A DNA stretch of 22,045 nt, taken from Nitrospira sp. ST-bin4. GTDB lineage: Bacteria; Nitrospirota; Nitrospiria; Nitrospirales; Nitrospiraceae. The notes below the pieces were generated by a model. It was not told the DNA's origin. It searched no databases and saw only the letters and a program-made list of their open reading frames with translations. The translations under genes were made by a program, and so were the position numbers. Below are positions 1-8,063 of the stretch, one piece after another. Where the stretch lies: contig MSXM01000046.1 in assembly GCA_002083565.1 (NCBI GenBank), positions 16,566 to 38,610 of the forward strand. Reading direction: 5' to 3'. Every line of letters starts with the position of its first letter. The first letter of the stretch is position 1.

Positions 1-2
1 TG

Positions 3-2393
3 GCCGAAGCCGCCAGGGTGTTCGGAGAAGATCGCTACCGCGAGGCGGCTCAACGAACCGCCGACTTCCTGCTTCAGACCCATGCGCGGCCCGACGGCCG
101 GTTATTGCGGACATCGCGGGCCGGACGCGCGCATCTTGCGGCCTACCTCGAAGACTACGCCTTCCTGGCAGAGGGACTGCTGGATCTCTACGAGGCTGGG
201 GCCTCCGAGGCGTACCTCCATGCGGCAGCGCGGCTGGCCGACTTCCTGATGACCGACTTTTTGGATGAGGCGCAGGGCGGCTTCTTTACCACGGCGAAAC
301 ACCATGAATCCCTCATTCTTCGGGCTCGCGAGGGCGCCGATGGCGCCACCCCCAGCGCCAACGCCGTGGCCGCATCGGCCTTGGCCCGGCTGTCTTTTCA
401 CTTCGACCGGCAAACCTGGCGTGAAGCGGCTGTCGCTGCAGTACGGGCCTACGGTCGGCAGATCGCCCGTTACCCGAGGGCCTTTGCCAAAACCCTGGCG
501 CTGGTAGACTTTCTGACGGAGGGGCCGCTTGAACTGGCCTTTGTCGGCGACGAGACACAGGAAGGACTCCGCGCCCTTCGTCGAGCAGTCGCGGACCAGT
601 ACCTTCCCAATCGCATCATAGCAACTGCCGCGCCAGGCACACCCTCATCCTCGCCTCTCCTGGAAGGAAAGCAACCGGTTGACGGGCAACCGGCGCTTTA
701 CATCTGTCGAAACTTCAGCTGCCGGCAGCCGATTACCGACCCACGCGCGATATCGAACGCATTGCAGACAGGCACGCCGCGCGCCGCGCGGCAGGGCGGC
801 GAACCGAAGCTGCTCCGAGGCGCGCAGATTCCAGGCCGCGCAACGGTCCAAGGAACGGCCGCCTATGCGGCGCGCATGATTGGCCTGGCCGGCGATGCCG
901 CGCTGGCAAGCGGGTTCACCTCGTTCGGCACCACTGGACTCACAACAACGCGCGTGGGATTCGGCACCTATCGTGTACATACTCAAGAGGCCGAACATCG
1001 AGACGCGCTCAAGAAAGCCTTACGGGCCTCTTGCAACGTGCTCGATACCTCAACGAATTACATGGATGGTGACAGCGAACGGGCCGTCGGGACTGTGCTC
1101 GCAGAACTGATCGCCTCGGGCGAACTCCGTCGCGAAGAAGTCGTCGTCGTCTCCAAGATCGGCTACGTGCAGGGGGAGAATTTGAAACTGGCCGAAGCCA
1201 GGGAACACTCCGGACGTCCCTATCCTGACATGGTCAAGTACGGAGACGGCATCTGGCACTGCATCCATCCTGAATTCTTGGCGGATCAATTGGCGCTATC
1301 CTTAGATCGCCTCGGTCTGCTCACGTTGGACGTCTGTCTTCTGCACAATCCGGAGTACTTTTTATCGGAAGCCACGCACCGCGGCAAGCAGGACCTGGCT
1401 GCGCTTCGCGCGCAATTCTATAGCCGGCTTGAGCAGGCCTTCACCTATTTCGAATCGCAAGTGGCGGCGGGTCGAATCCAGTACTACGGTATCTCATCGA
1501 ATACCGTGACCGCTCCGGCCGAAAGTCCGGAAGCCACCTCACTCGCCTCCATGGTTGAAGCAGCGCAAGCCGCTGCCGCATCGGTGGGCTTGGAAACCCA
1601 CCACTTCCGCGTCCTGCAACTGCCGATGAATCTGTTTGAGTCCGGAGCCGCATTGACGGCCAACACGGGCGCCGCCGGCCGGCAGACGGTGCTGGAGTAT
1701 GCACAACAGGCTGGTGTCGCTGTGTTGGTGAATCGCCCCTTAAACGCCATGCCCGCTCCACACAGTGGCATCGTGCGCCTGGCAAACCTGCCTCTCGAAG
1801 ATGGGCCGATCGATGTCGTCCGGCAACTTGACGCCGTCGGCAAACTTGAACAAGAATACCGGGATTCGATTGCGCCGGCTATGCAGCAAGCCAAGCAAGG
1901 AACGGCGCCGGACGAGTTTTTTAATTGGTCTCAAGAGTTACAGCGGGTGCGTCCACAGATCCAGGGGCTGGAGCATTGGGAACAACTTGAGCGCCAGATG
2001 ATTGCCCCACAAGTCAACCAGGCGATACAAACCCTTTCACGCCACTTGACCGGAGAACCATCGGAACGATGGGAGGCCTGGCGCGAGCGGTATGTACCTG
2101 AACTGCTGGCCCTCCTCCATGGGATGCGGCGTGAAGCGACCGACCGCAGCCGCGCGCGCACAACTGCAATAGCGCAGGCACTCGACCCGCTCTTGCCGGA
2201 CGCACGCCGCCAGAGTACTCTTTCTCGCAAAGCGCTCTGGATTCTTGCCTGGACGCCCGGCGTCACCTGCGTGCTGAACGGTATGCGAACGCCACACTAT
2301 GTCGATGATACATTGGCAATACTCAGGTGGGAACCGCTCAAGGATGTCATCCAGGCATACAACCGGATGACCGCCTTGGCCGCATCGTTATAG
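3..2393 (+). CDS. YyaL/DUF255-type C-terminal region fused to aldo/keto reductase (5' partial)
   Basis: The frame is open from the window edge, so the true start lies upstream; the GTG at 18 is internal. Counting from position 18, residues 1-250 look like the C-terminal (alpha/alpha)6-type part of YyaL/SSP411 (DUF255) proteins. They end in the typical CRNFSC...ITDP segment (about 232-245). Such proteins usually also have an N-terminal thioredoxin-like domain, which would be outside the window. After a linker (about 250-305) an aldo/keto reductase domain starts at GFGTYRV. The expected tetrad residues are visible: Asp and Tyr in LDTSTNYMDGDSE, Lys in VVVSKIGY and His in CLLHNPEY. The C-terminal part (about 600-791) is longer and more helical than in common AKRs and ends with a WTPGVTCVLNGMR segment, resembling the cofactor-binding end of AKRs. 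The substrate is unknown. No stop or frameshift separates the two halves. The next gene starts 41 bp downstream with its own RBS. Confidence 0.8.
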   Translation, partial: AEAARVFGEDRYREAAQRTADFLLQTHARPDGRLLRTSRAGRAHLAAYLEDYAFLAEGLLDLYEAGASEAYLHAAARLADFLMTDFLDEAQGGFFTTAKHHESLILRAREGADGATPSANAVAASALARLSFHFDRQTWREAAVAAVRAYGRQIARYPRAFAKTLALVDFLTEGPLELAFVGDETQEGLRALRRAVADQYLPNRIIATAAPGTPSSSPLLEGKQPVDGQPALYICRNFSCRQPITDPRAISNALQTGTPRAARQGGEPKLLRGAQIPGRATVQGTAAYAARMIGLAGDAALASGFTSFGTTGLTTTRVGFGTYRVHTQEAEHRDALKKALRASCNVLDTSTNYMDGDSERAVGTVLAELIASGELRREEVVVVSKIGYVQGENLKLAEAREHSGRPYPDMVKYGDGIWHCIHPEFLADQLALSLDRLGLLTLDVCLLHNPEYFLSEATHRGKQDLAALRAQFYSRLEQAFTYFESQVAAGRIQYYGISSNTVTAPAESPEATSLASMVEAAQAAAASVGLETHHFRVLQLPMNLFESGAALTANTGAAGRQTVLEYAQQAGVAVLVNRPLNAMPAPHSGIVRLANLPLEDGPIDVVRQLDAVGKLEQEYRDSIAPAMQQAKQGTAPDEFFNWSQELQRVRPQIQGLEHWEQLERQMIAPQVNQAIQTLSRHLTGEPSERWEAWRERYVPELLALLHGMRREATDRSRARTTAIAQALDPLLPDARRQSTLSRKALWILAWTPGVTCVLNGMRTPHYVDDTLAILRWEPLKDVIQAYNRMTALAASL

Positions 2394-2434
2394 AATCCGT
2401 GCGCACTTTAATATCTGAAGGAGAGAGGGGACAT

Positions 2435-2980
2435 ATGCGACAAGATCGAACGTTATGGGTTGTCGGCGCACCGATTATGGCCGTGCTCGTGATGCAAGGC
2501 TGCTCAGCCCTATCCGGATCGGGAACCGGTCAGGAAGGGAGGGCTGGAGAAGAACGAATCAAGGAACAGGCCATCAAGGAGGCGCCGGCTCGCAGCGTCA
2601 ACCCTGACCGCTCTGAATCGTCAGCCAAACACGAGGTTGAATCGGGCAAGGACTTGCTGATGGATGTGCTGTTCGATTTCGACCAGGACAGCCTCCGCGC
2701 CGACGCGTTACCGGTATTGGAAGCGAATGCGAAGCAGTTGAAGAGCAGTGGTATCGCGCGCATCGTGCTCGAAGGCCGCGGCGATGAAATCGGAACATCC
2801 GCCTACAATCTTGTCTTGGGCGAACGCCGGGCCAGAAATGTGAAGACCTACCTCCAACACCTGGGGTTGTCCGTAGACCTCAAGACGACGAGCTACGGGA
2901 AGGATCGTCCGCTGTGTTTCGAACATACGAACGAGTGCATGCAGAAAAACCGGAGCGTCCACTTTACGGTGAAAGAGTAG
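2435..2980 (+). CDS. OmpA/Pal-like lipoprotein
   Basis: This 181-aa protein is probably an outer-membrane lipoprotein that binds peptidoglycan through an OmpA-C domain. The ATG at 2435 was chosen because a strong GGAGAGAGGGG Shine-Dalgarno stretch (from about 2420) precedes it and it starts a lipoprotein signal: a hydrophobic run at residues 8-20, then MQGC with the lipidated Cys at 23. Met at -3 and Gln at -2 make the lipobox imperfect. Residues 24-70 are a polar, charged linker. Residues 75-180 match the OmpA-C/Pal fold: VLFDFDQDSLR at its start, GERRARNVKTYL in the middle and NRSVHFTV at the end. The usual G-H-x-D motif reads GRGDE here. The Cys pair in LCFEHTNEC (about 160-170) could form a disulfide. 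It could be Pal itself or one of several paralogues; no tol genes are nearby. Confidence 0.82.
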   Translation: MRQDRTLWVVGAPIMAVLVMQGCSALSGSGTGQEGRAGEERIKEQAIKEAPARSVNPDRSESSAKHEVESGKDLLMDVLFDFDQDSLRADALPVLEANAKQLKSSGIARIVLEGRGDEIGTSAYNLVLGERRARNVKTYLQHLGLSVDLKTTSYGKDRPLCFEHTNECMQKNRSVHFTVKE

Positions 2981-3002
2981 CGGCGGTCGGCAGAGGAGAA
3001 GC

Positions 3003-3142
3003 GCGTATAGCTGATGGCGTATAGCACAAGACGTACCGGACATTTTTGATTTGTAAGTTTTGAGCGAACAACTAACAACTTAAAACGCAGCACTCAGATC
3101 TCAGCTTTGCTTGTGCCATAAGCCATACGCCATTGGCTCTTG
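3003..3142. repeat. Degenerate heptanucleotide array with fold-back arms
   Basis: This intergenic region reads as 20 consecutive 7-bp units in one unbroken phase. Left-end units include GCGTATA (3003-3009 and 3017-3023) and GCTGATG. Central units include GAACAAC, TAACAAC and TTAAAAC (3066-3086). Right-end units include GCCATAA, GCCATAC and GCCATTG (3115-3135). The right-end units are near reverse complements of the left-end units, so the ends can pair (ATGGCGTAT with ATACGCCAT; GCACAAG with CTTGTGC). The array occupies most of the gap between the lipoprotein stop and the ppx start. It is not a CRISPR: there are no unit-length spacers and the unit itself drifts. Confidence 0.7.
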
Positions 3143-3187
3143 TGACTGTGATGTGACGGCAATCGATCATGAGCAAGGTATTCTCCG

Positions 3188-4741
3188 GTGGCTAAACTCG
3201 CCGTCATCGATATCGGGACCAATTCCATCCATATGGTGCTGGCTGAAATCCTTCCGGATGCCAGCTATAAAATCCTCGACCGCTTCAAAGATGTCACGCG
3301 CCTCGGTAACGGAACCTTCGCCACGCGGCGGCTTTCCGATGAGGCGATCACTCGCGCCATTGAGGTGCTCAAAACATTGGCGACGCTGGCCCGCAACAAG
3401 GGTTTCGATCGGACCATAGCGGTCGCCACGAGCGCCGTGCGTGAGGCGCGGAACGGCGGCGACTTTATCAACCTGGTTGAGGAACAGGCGGGAGTGCGGG
3501 TGCGGGTGATCAGCGGAACCGAGGAAGCCCGGCTGATTTTTCTGGGTGTGAAGAACAGCATCGCGCTTGCGGACAAACCGACCCTGGTCGTCGATGTCGG
3601 CGGCGGGTCTGTCGAACTGATCCTGGGGAATCGAGACCGGATGATTCACGCCAAGAGCCTCAAACTGGGGGCGATTCGCCTCGCGGAGCAATATCTCCCG
3701 AACACCCCGCCGTCGGCCCCGATGATGCGCGCGCTCGAAGACGCCGTAACCGGCCAGCTGAAGACGGCCATCGAGTCGTGTGCCGTGAAAAAGTTCGACT
3801 CGCTGATAGCCACCTCCGGCATGGCCGGCAATCTGGCCCAAATAATCCATATCAAGCAGACCGGACGGCCGTTGCCGCAACACAATCTGGCCACGGTTTC
3901 GCTGAAAGACCTCCGCCTGCTGGAATTGGAATTGGCTCAATCTCCACTGAAGACGCGATTAGCGATTCCCGGTCTAGACCCGAAGCGTGTCGATACCCTG
4001 CTGCCTGCCGCCGTCGTACTCCGACGCCTGCTGGAACTCGCTGGCCTCACTGAGATGACGCTGTGCGATAAGGCTATTCGCGAGGGCATGATCTATGACT
4101 TTATCGCGCGGCACCGGGAAGGTTTGAAAGCCGAAAACGAGATTCCCGATGTGCGCCGGCGAAATGTGATCGGACTGGCTCGCCGCTGCCAGACGCCGGA
4201 AGTACATTCGCTGCATGTGGCCGCGCTGGCACTCCGCTTATTCGATCAAACCAAGCGGCTGCATGGACTGGGGCAGCAGGAGCGTACCTGGCTTGAGTAT
4301 GCCGCGCTGCTGCACGATATCGGCTATCTGATTAATCCCCGGCAGCATCATAAGCACGCATACTACCTGATCAAACACAGCGATCTGGGCGGTTTGACGG
4401 CGGATGAAATCGAGGTAGTAGCCAACGTCGCCCGCTATCACCGCCGGGCGATGCCGACGCTGAAGCATCAGGGATTTGGAGAGTTGGCTCCCCGCTTGAA
4501 GCGCATCGTGAAAATCCTGTCCGCCTTGTTGCGGATTGCGGATGCACTCGATCGCACCCATTTCTCAACCGTTCAGACCGTGAACGTAAAGATCGGTACG
4601 ACCGTGAGCATCGAAGCGACGGTGTCGGGCGATGCTGAAATGGAACTCTGGGCGGCGAAGAATCGCGCCGACTTATTTGAACAGGCCTTCCGCCGGCGTG
4701 TCCGGTTCTGCGAAGTGCCGCAGGAGGCTGCTCAATCATGA
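3188..4741 (+). CDS. ppx: Ppx/GppA exopolyphosphatase-type phosphatase with HD domain
   Basis: The 517-aa length matches long Ppx/GppA proteins (about 500-520 aa). These hydrolyse terminal phosphates of inorganic polyphosphate or the gamma phosphate of pppGpp. The N-terminal ASKHA (actin-like) domains show DIGTNSIHM at residues 7-15, ISGTEEARLIFLG near 107-119 (containing the expected catalytic Glu) and the phosphate-binding VVDVGGGSVELILG near 135-148. The C-terminal half carries an HD-type domain with LLHDIGYL near residue 376 and further His residues in HHKHAYYLIKHS. The start is GTG at 3188: AAGGT lies about 9 bp upstream, and the nearby ATG at 3169 is out of frame. The stop overlaps the next start (ATGA), so it is the first gene of a three-gene operon. 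Ppx and GppA activities cannot be told apart by eye. Confidence 0.9.
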   Translation: MAKLAVIDIGTNSIHMVLAEILPDASYKILDRFKDVTRLGNGTFATRRLSDEAITRAIEVLKTLATLARNKGFDRTIAVATSAVREARNGGDFINLVEEQAGVRVRVISGTEEARLIFLGVKNSIALADKPTLVVDVGGGSVELILGNRDRMIHAKSLKLGAIRLAEQYLPNTPPSAPMMRALEDAVTGQLKTAIESCAVKKFDSLIATSGMAGNLAQIIHIKQTGRPLPQHNLATVSLKDLRLLELELAQSPLKTRLAIPGLDPKRVDTLLPAAVVLRRLLELAGLTEMTLCDKAIREGMIYDFIARHREGLKAENEIPDVRRRNVIGLARRCQTPEVHSLHVAALALRLFDQTKRLHGLGQQERTWLEYAALLHDIGYLINPRQHHKHAYYLIKHSDLGGLTADEIEVVANVARYHRRAMPTLKHQGFGELAPRLKRIVKILSALLRIADALDRTHFSTVQTVNVKIGTTVSIEATVSGDAEMELWAAKNRADLFEQAFRRRVRFCEVPQEAAQS

Positions 4742-5487
4742 CCGACCATGGGTATGCCAAATCCCCGTCCCACCCCTACCCCGGAAAACTGATCATCGTC
4801 GAAGGCATCGACGGGTCCGGGAAGAGCACGCAGCTGCTGCTCCTGCACAAGTGGCTGGAGTCCAAAGGCCACAAGGTATTTTTTACGGAGTGGAATTCAT
4901 CAGATCTGGTCAAAGACACTACAAAACGGGGCAAGAAAACCAAAAGCCTCACGCCGACAACGTTCAGTTTGCTCCATGCGACGGATTTCGCCAGCCGGCT
5001 CTATCATCACATTCTTCCTCCCCTGAAAGCCGGCATGCTCGTCTTGGCCGACCGCTATATGTACACAGCGTTTGCACGCGACGTCGTGCGAGGCGTCTCC
5101 CGGGATTGGGTGCGCAAACTGTATGCGTTCGCGATCAAGCCCGACATGGCCTTCTATTACAAAATACCCATCGAAACGGCCATCTCCCGGCTCTTGCGGG
5201 GAACACGCGGACAATTCAAATACTACGAAGCCGGCATGGACATGAATCTCAGCCCTGATGTGACGGAAAGTTTCAGAATGTTTCAGTCTCAGATCCTGGC
5301 CGAATATGACAAGATCGTCGATGAGTTCGGCCTGCTGACGATGGATGCAACTCAGGATATCGAAGCGCAACAAGAACACATGCGGGCGCTGGTGGAAGAT
5401 GCGCTCCGTGGCTACAAACCCAGACGAGGCACCTATGGCCGACGCACGCTATTTTGGCGACGGTTTGACATACCTAAATCCGAGTGA
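4738..5487 (+). CDS. Thymidylate-kinase-like P-loop kinase, copy 1
   Basis: This 249-aa protein has the thymidylate kinase fold signature. The P-loop EGIDGSGKST is at residues 22-31 with the Walker A Lys at 29, and a DRY motif (LADRYMYTAFARD) is near residue 105. The region where real Tmk proteins carry the TREPG substrate loop reads VFFTEWNSSDLVKDT instead. A conserved YYEAGMDMNLS segment (about 162-172) has no counterpart that I recognise in house-keeping Tmk. It is therefore probably a nucleotide or phosphate kinase with a different acceptor. The start has an AGGAGG Shine-Dalgarno at 4722-4727 and overlaps the ppx stop by 4 bp. The 3' end overlaps the next gene by 53 bp, so translation is probably coupled. 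A role beside Ppx in polyphosphate or nucleotide phosphate turnover is inference from context. Confidence 0.8.
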   Translation: MTDHGYAKSPSHPYPGKLIIVEGIDGSGKSTQLLLLHKWLESKGHKVFFTEWNSSDLVKDTTKRGKKTKSLTPTTFSLLHATDFASRLYHHILPPLKAGMLVLADRYMYTAFARDVVRGVSRDWVRKLYAFAIKPDMAFYYKIPIETAISRLLRGTRGQFKYYEAGMDMNLSPDVTESFRMFQSQILAEYDKIVDEFGLLTMDATQDIEAQQEHMRALVEDALRGYKPRRGTYGRRTLFWRRFDIPKSE

Positions 5488-6169
5488 CCTGAAAGGGAAA
5501 CTCATTGCCATCGAAGGCACCGACGGCGTCGGCCGGTCCACGCATCTCGAAATGCTGCAAGAGTGGCTGGAGGTGCAGGGCTACGGCGTCATCACGACCG
5601 GATGGACAAGATCGAATCTCATGTCCAAAACGATCGAGGCCGCCAAGGCCGGCAACATTCTGGATCACTGGTCGCTCAGCCTGCTGTACGCGACCGATTT
5701 CGCCGACCGCCTGGAACACCAGATTATTCCAGCGCTCCGATCCGGATTTGTCGTGCTCGCCGATCGGTACATCTACACCGCCTTCGCGCGAGACTTCGTC
5801 CGGAGCGGAGACCGGAATTGGATTCGAAACGTCTTCGGGTTTGCGTTGATTCCGGACCTGGTCTGCTACCTGCGCATCGACGTGGAAACCTTGGCGCTGC
5901 GGGTGATCGAAACCACCGGGATGAACTACTGGGAGTCCGGAATGGACCTTCGGCTGGGCGCCGATCTCTACGACAGCTTCAAAAAATACCAATCACTGCT
6001 GATCAAGGAATTCGACACGATGGCGGAGGAGTTTCACTTCAACGTCGTCGACGCGCGCAAATCTCCGGAGGAGATTCAAGAAGAACTCCGGGGACACATT
6101 CTACCCGTGTTGCAAAACTCCAAGCGGACAGAAGACCTGGAACCGGTCAGTGCGAAACGGGTGCCGTGA
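5435..6169 (+). CDS. Thymidylate-kinase-like P-loop protein, copy 2 (Walker A Lys to Arg)
   Basis: This 244-aa protein is a clear paralogue of the preceding gene. Shared segments in order are KLI.(V/I)EG.DG.G.ST, WLE, LL.ATDFA.RL, LADRY.YTAFARD.VR and (E)SGMDL or EAGMDM. Its P-loop reads EGTDGVGRST (residues 27-36) with Arg34 in place of the Walker A Lys. In typical P-loop kinases that change strongly lowers or abolishes phosphate binding. It retains the DRY motif near residue 110. ATG 5435 was chosen over upstream in-frame starts because it gives the same N-terminal length as copy 1 and has a GAGG about 6 bp upstream. It may be a regulatory or structural partner of copy 1 in a heterodimer, or use phosphate in another way. 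It ends 16 bp before the convergent sixA-like gene. Confidence 0.8.
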   Translation: MADARYFGDGLTYLNPSDLKGKLIAIEGTDGVGRSTHLEMLQEWLEVQGYGVITTGWTRSNLMSKTIEAAKAGNILDHWSLSLLYATDFADRLEHQIIPALRSGFVVLADRYIYTAFARDFVRSGDRNWIRNVFGFALIPDLVCYLRIDVETLALRVIETTGMNYWESGMDLRLGADLYDSFKKYQSLLIKEFDTMAEEFHFNVVDARKSPEEIQEELRGHILPVLQNSKRTEDLEPVSAKRVP

Positions 6170-6186
6170 CATGAGGCGACGGCACC
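6160..6186. terminator. Hairpin between convergent genes
   Basis: GGTGCCGT (6160-6167) and ACGGCACC (6179-6186) form a perfect 8-bp stem with an 11-nt loop. It spans exactly the junction between two converging coding ends. There is no clear T-tract on either side, so it would be a weak or factor-assisted bidirectional terminator at best. Confidence 0.4.
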
Positions 6187-6722
6187 TATCCCCGCTCGTC
6201 CATGTCCGCAACTGACTTCTTTCCCCTCCCCAGGACTCGTAACTGCATCGGTTCAAGCCACCATTGGAGCAGTCCTTGTCCCGGCTTCACCATGTCTGGA
6301 AAATGGATCAGCGCCGCCCCCGCCTTCTTCATGGGAAAGTTCGTCATGGGTTTTCCGCACAGCAACAGGGCAGCCGCTTCACCGAGCAGCGGCTCATGCC
6401 CGACACAAAGAAGGGTCGATTCCATAGGAAGCGACCGAATGAGCGCGACGATCCGCTCCGGCGTAGAGCCGACCGCCAACTCGTCGCACGTCGTCACTTT
6501 CAGGGACGGGCAGACCACGGTGCGCAACAGCCTGGCCGTGTCATACGCGCGAGTGAACGGGCTGCTGAGTAAATGGGTCGGCTTGCAGTCCAATGCCGCC
6601 AGTCCGGCAGCGGTCCGAAGCACCCGTTTCTTTCCTTTCTCCGTCAAGGGGCGGTTCTCCTCCGACCCCTGCCACTCTTCAGGTTCGACCGCGATGCCAT
6701 GGCGGATCAGCAAACAATCCAT
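6186..6722 (-). CDS. sixA: SixA-like phosphohistidine phosphatase (histidine phosphatase superfamily)
   Basis: This 178-aa protein belongs to the histidine phosphatase (phosphoglycerate-mutase-like) superfamily. MDCLLIRHGIA at the N-terminus has the RHG motif with the catalytic His at residue 8. RPLTEKGKKRV and LSSPFTRAYDTARLL follow, as in SixA, and the second catalytic His is in LLCVGHEPLLGE (about residue 105). The start at 6722 is supported by a GGGAGGT Shine-Dalgarno immediately upstream on the minus strand; a longer open frame to 6797 lacks this support. SixA proteins dephosphorylate phosphohistidine on phosphotransfer proteins. Here it converges on the ppx/kinase operon and is divergent from gspC. 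SixA next to Ppx/GppA-like genes is a context I associate with phosphate metabolism; that link is inference. Confidence 0.85.
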   Translation of the reverse strand: MDCLLIRHGIAVEPEEWQGSEENRPLTEKGKKRVLRTAAGLAALDCKPTHLLSSPFTRAYDTARLLRTVVCPSLKVTTCDELAVGSTPERIVALIRSLPMESTLLCVGHEPLLGEAAALLLCGKPMTNFPMKKAGAALIHFPDMVKPGQGLLQWWLEPMQLRVLGRGKKSVADMDERG

Positions 6723-6832
6723 ACCGGACCTCCCTAGCCCATGTGGTCTCCCCAACGATCCTTCCATCAAGGAGAACCAATTACTCCCTGCTCTCAATAA
6801 TATGTCTCCGGCGTCGCCAAATCACCCTTTAT

Positions 6833-6862
6833 TTGCAAGCAGATATCGTGAACAGGTACTAT
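6833..6862 (+). promoter_or_regulatory. Candidate sigma-70 promoter for the gsp operon
   Basis: TTGCAA (6833-6838) and TACTAT (6857-6862) are separated by 18 bp, and each matches 4 of 6 consensus bases. It lies 32 bp upstream of the gspC start in the divergent sixA-gspC region (6723-6893). The match is modest and no operator is evident. Confidence 0.3.
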
Positions 6863-6893
6863 GACAAAAGCCTTTTGAACCGGAGCGCATTCC

Positions 6894-7787
6894 TTGGCGA
6901 AAATGTCTGCTCAACAAGTACGGCGTATCAGCATACTGGTGTGTGTCGCCGTGAGCGGGTTTCTTATCGCCCACTCCATCAACGCATTTATCGCCGACGC
7001 GTTGTATCTCGCGCCGGAGAATTCCGCCCAATCAAGCGGTACAGGACCGGCGCTTCCCGTCTCGTTTGCGCCGACTCGCTACGCGGATGACATCCGCTCC
7101 AGCGGACTTTTCCTGCTGCCTGCCACTCCTCAAGAGGTGAGGAGCCAAGGTGAACAAGCCGGCACAGCAGTTCGGGCCTCACTGGGCGCCGCCGCACAAA
7201 TCCGGCTGATCGGAATCGTCATGGGCGACAAGCGAGGCGTGTTCGCGATCGTCGAAGAACAGGCTTCAAAAAAACAAGCCTTGTATCGTCTGCACGAACA
7301 GATTCCCGGTTTGGGAGAGGTCGCCGACATTCAACGCGATGGAATGTTGATACGCCAGGGCAATCTCGAAGAATGGCTTGAGCTGGGACTGACGGAAAGG
7401 CCGGCCATCCCCGGCAATAACGCCACCGTATCCCCCTCAACGCCCTCCCCGCAAGTACCGGGCGCTCCCCTTCGCAAAGTGATCGACCGTCGGGAAGTTG
7501 AGCTGGCCATGAACGATCTGCCGAAGCTCATGACGCAAGCCAGAGCGATGCCGCACATGGTCAACGGCGCCGTCAACGGATTTCGCATCGATTACATGGC
7601 TCCGGCCAGCTTCTATGAAAAGATCGGCATCCAAACCGGGGATATCTTGCAGCGGGTGAACGGCGTCGATATCCGTGATCCCGGCACGATGTTGAACCTG
7701 CTCCAACAATTGAAAAGCGAGCGTGTCGTGAAACTCGACATGGTCCGGAACAACCAGCCATCTACGGTCACCTACGAACTACGCTGA
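6894..7787 (+). CDS. gspC: Type II secretion system protein GspC
   Basis: GspC is the inner-membrane component that links the T2SS platform to the secretin. This 297-aa protein has a short cytoplasmic N-terminus and one membrane segment (about residues 10-30, ISILVCVAVSGFLIAHSI). A periplasmic HR-like domain follows (about 95-165, IRLIGIVMGDKRGVFAIVEE), then a proline-rich linker (about 170-190) and a C-terminal PDZ-like domain (about 205-297, with KIGIQTGDILQRVNGVDI). The start is probably TTG at 6894: GGAG at 6882-6885 is 8 bp upstream, against 17 bp for the alternative ATG at 6903. It is the first gene of the operon. The gene normally next to it, gspD, is not in the following gap. Confidence 0.88.
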   Translation: MAKMSAQQVRRISILVCVAVSGFLIAHSINAFIADALYLAPENSAQSSGTGPALPVSFAPTRYADDIRSSGLFLLPATPQEVRSQGEQAGTAVRASLGAAAQIRLIGIVMGDKRGVFAIVEEQASKKQALYRLHEQIPGLGEVADIQRDGMLIRQGNLEEWLELGLTERPAIPGNNATVSPSTPSPQVPGAPLRKVIDRREVELAMNDLPKLMTQARAMPHMVNGAVNGFRIDYMAPASFYEKIGIQTGDILQRVNGVDIRDPGTMLNLLQQLKSERVVKLDMVRNNQPSTVTYELR

Positions 7788-8063
7788 GCCGCTCCGGGTG
7801 CCATCCGATACTCCTTCGTCTCTTCGGTGCTACAGCGGCACTCTCCCCGCATCCGAAGCCCACAGGAAGAAATACGAATACTTTTTAACACGGATGAAAT
7901 CTGTCGTAAATATGGCGTTAACATTCGGGCTGTTTCCGTCGCCGCCACTCGCGAGCAGTCTTGCCAGGCCCTTGGAATGAAGAGTATGGTTGGAAATCGC
8001 CAGCATTGGCACTCAATGTTTCGAATTGGAACGCCCGACGAAGAACAATAGAGGTACAGAACA
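7788..8063. other. Gap between gspC and gspE with no supported gene
   Basis: These 276 bp sit where many T2SS operons carry gspD. I see no secretin-like sequence, no membrane or signal segment, and no strong hairpin. The centre (about 7860-7930) is locally AT-rich. The short open frames on both strands do not resemble known proteins. GAGG at 8051-8054 serves as the Shine-Dalgarno for gspE. Confidence 0.5.

Noticed and set aside
3003..3142. CRISPR array
   Set aside because: Units are 7 bp, drift continuously and have no spacers; no cas genes are nearby.
3167..3940. Minus-strand open frame of 257 codons opposite ppx
   Set aside because: Shadow of the Ppx catalytic domain; composition mirrors the true gene.
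6202..6864. Plus-strand open frame of 220 codons opposite sixA
   Set aside because: SixA motifs and a strong Shine-Dalgarno support the minus strand; the plus frame has no recognisable domain.
7827..8051. Possible small gene (74 codons) in the gspC-gspE gap
   Set aside because: No good Shine-Dalgarno, no similarity I recognise, and the frame just fills the gap.
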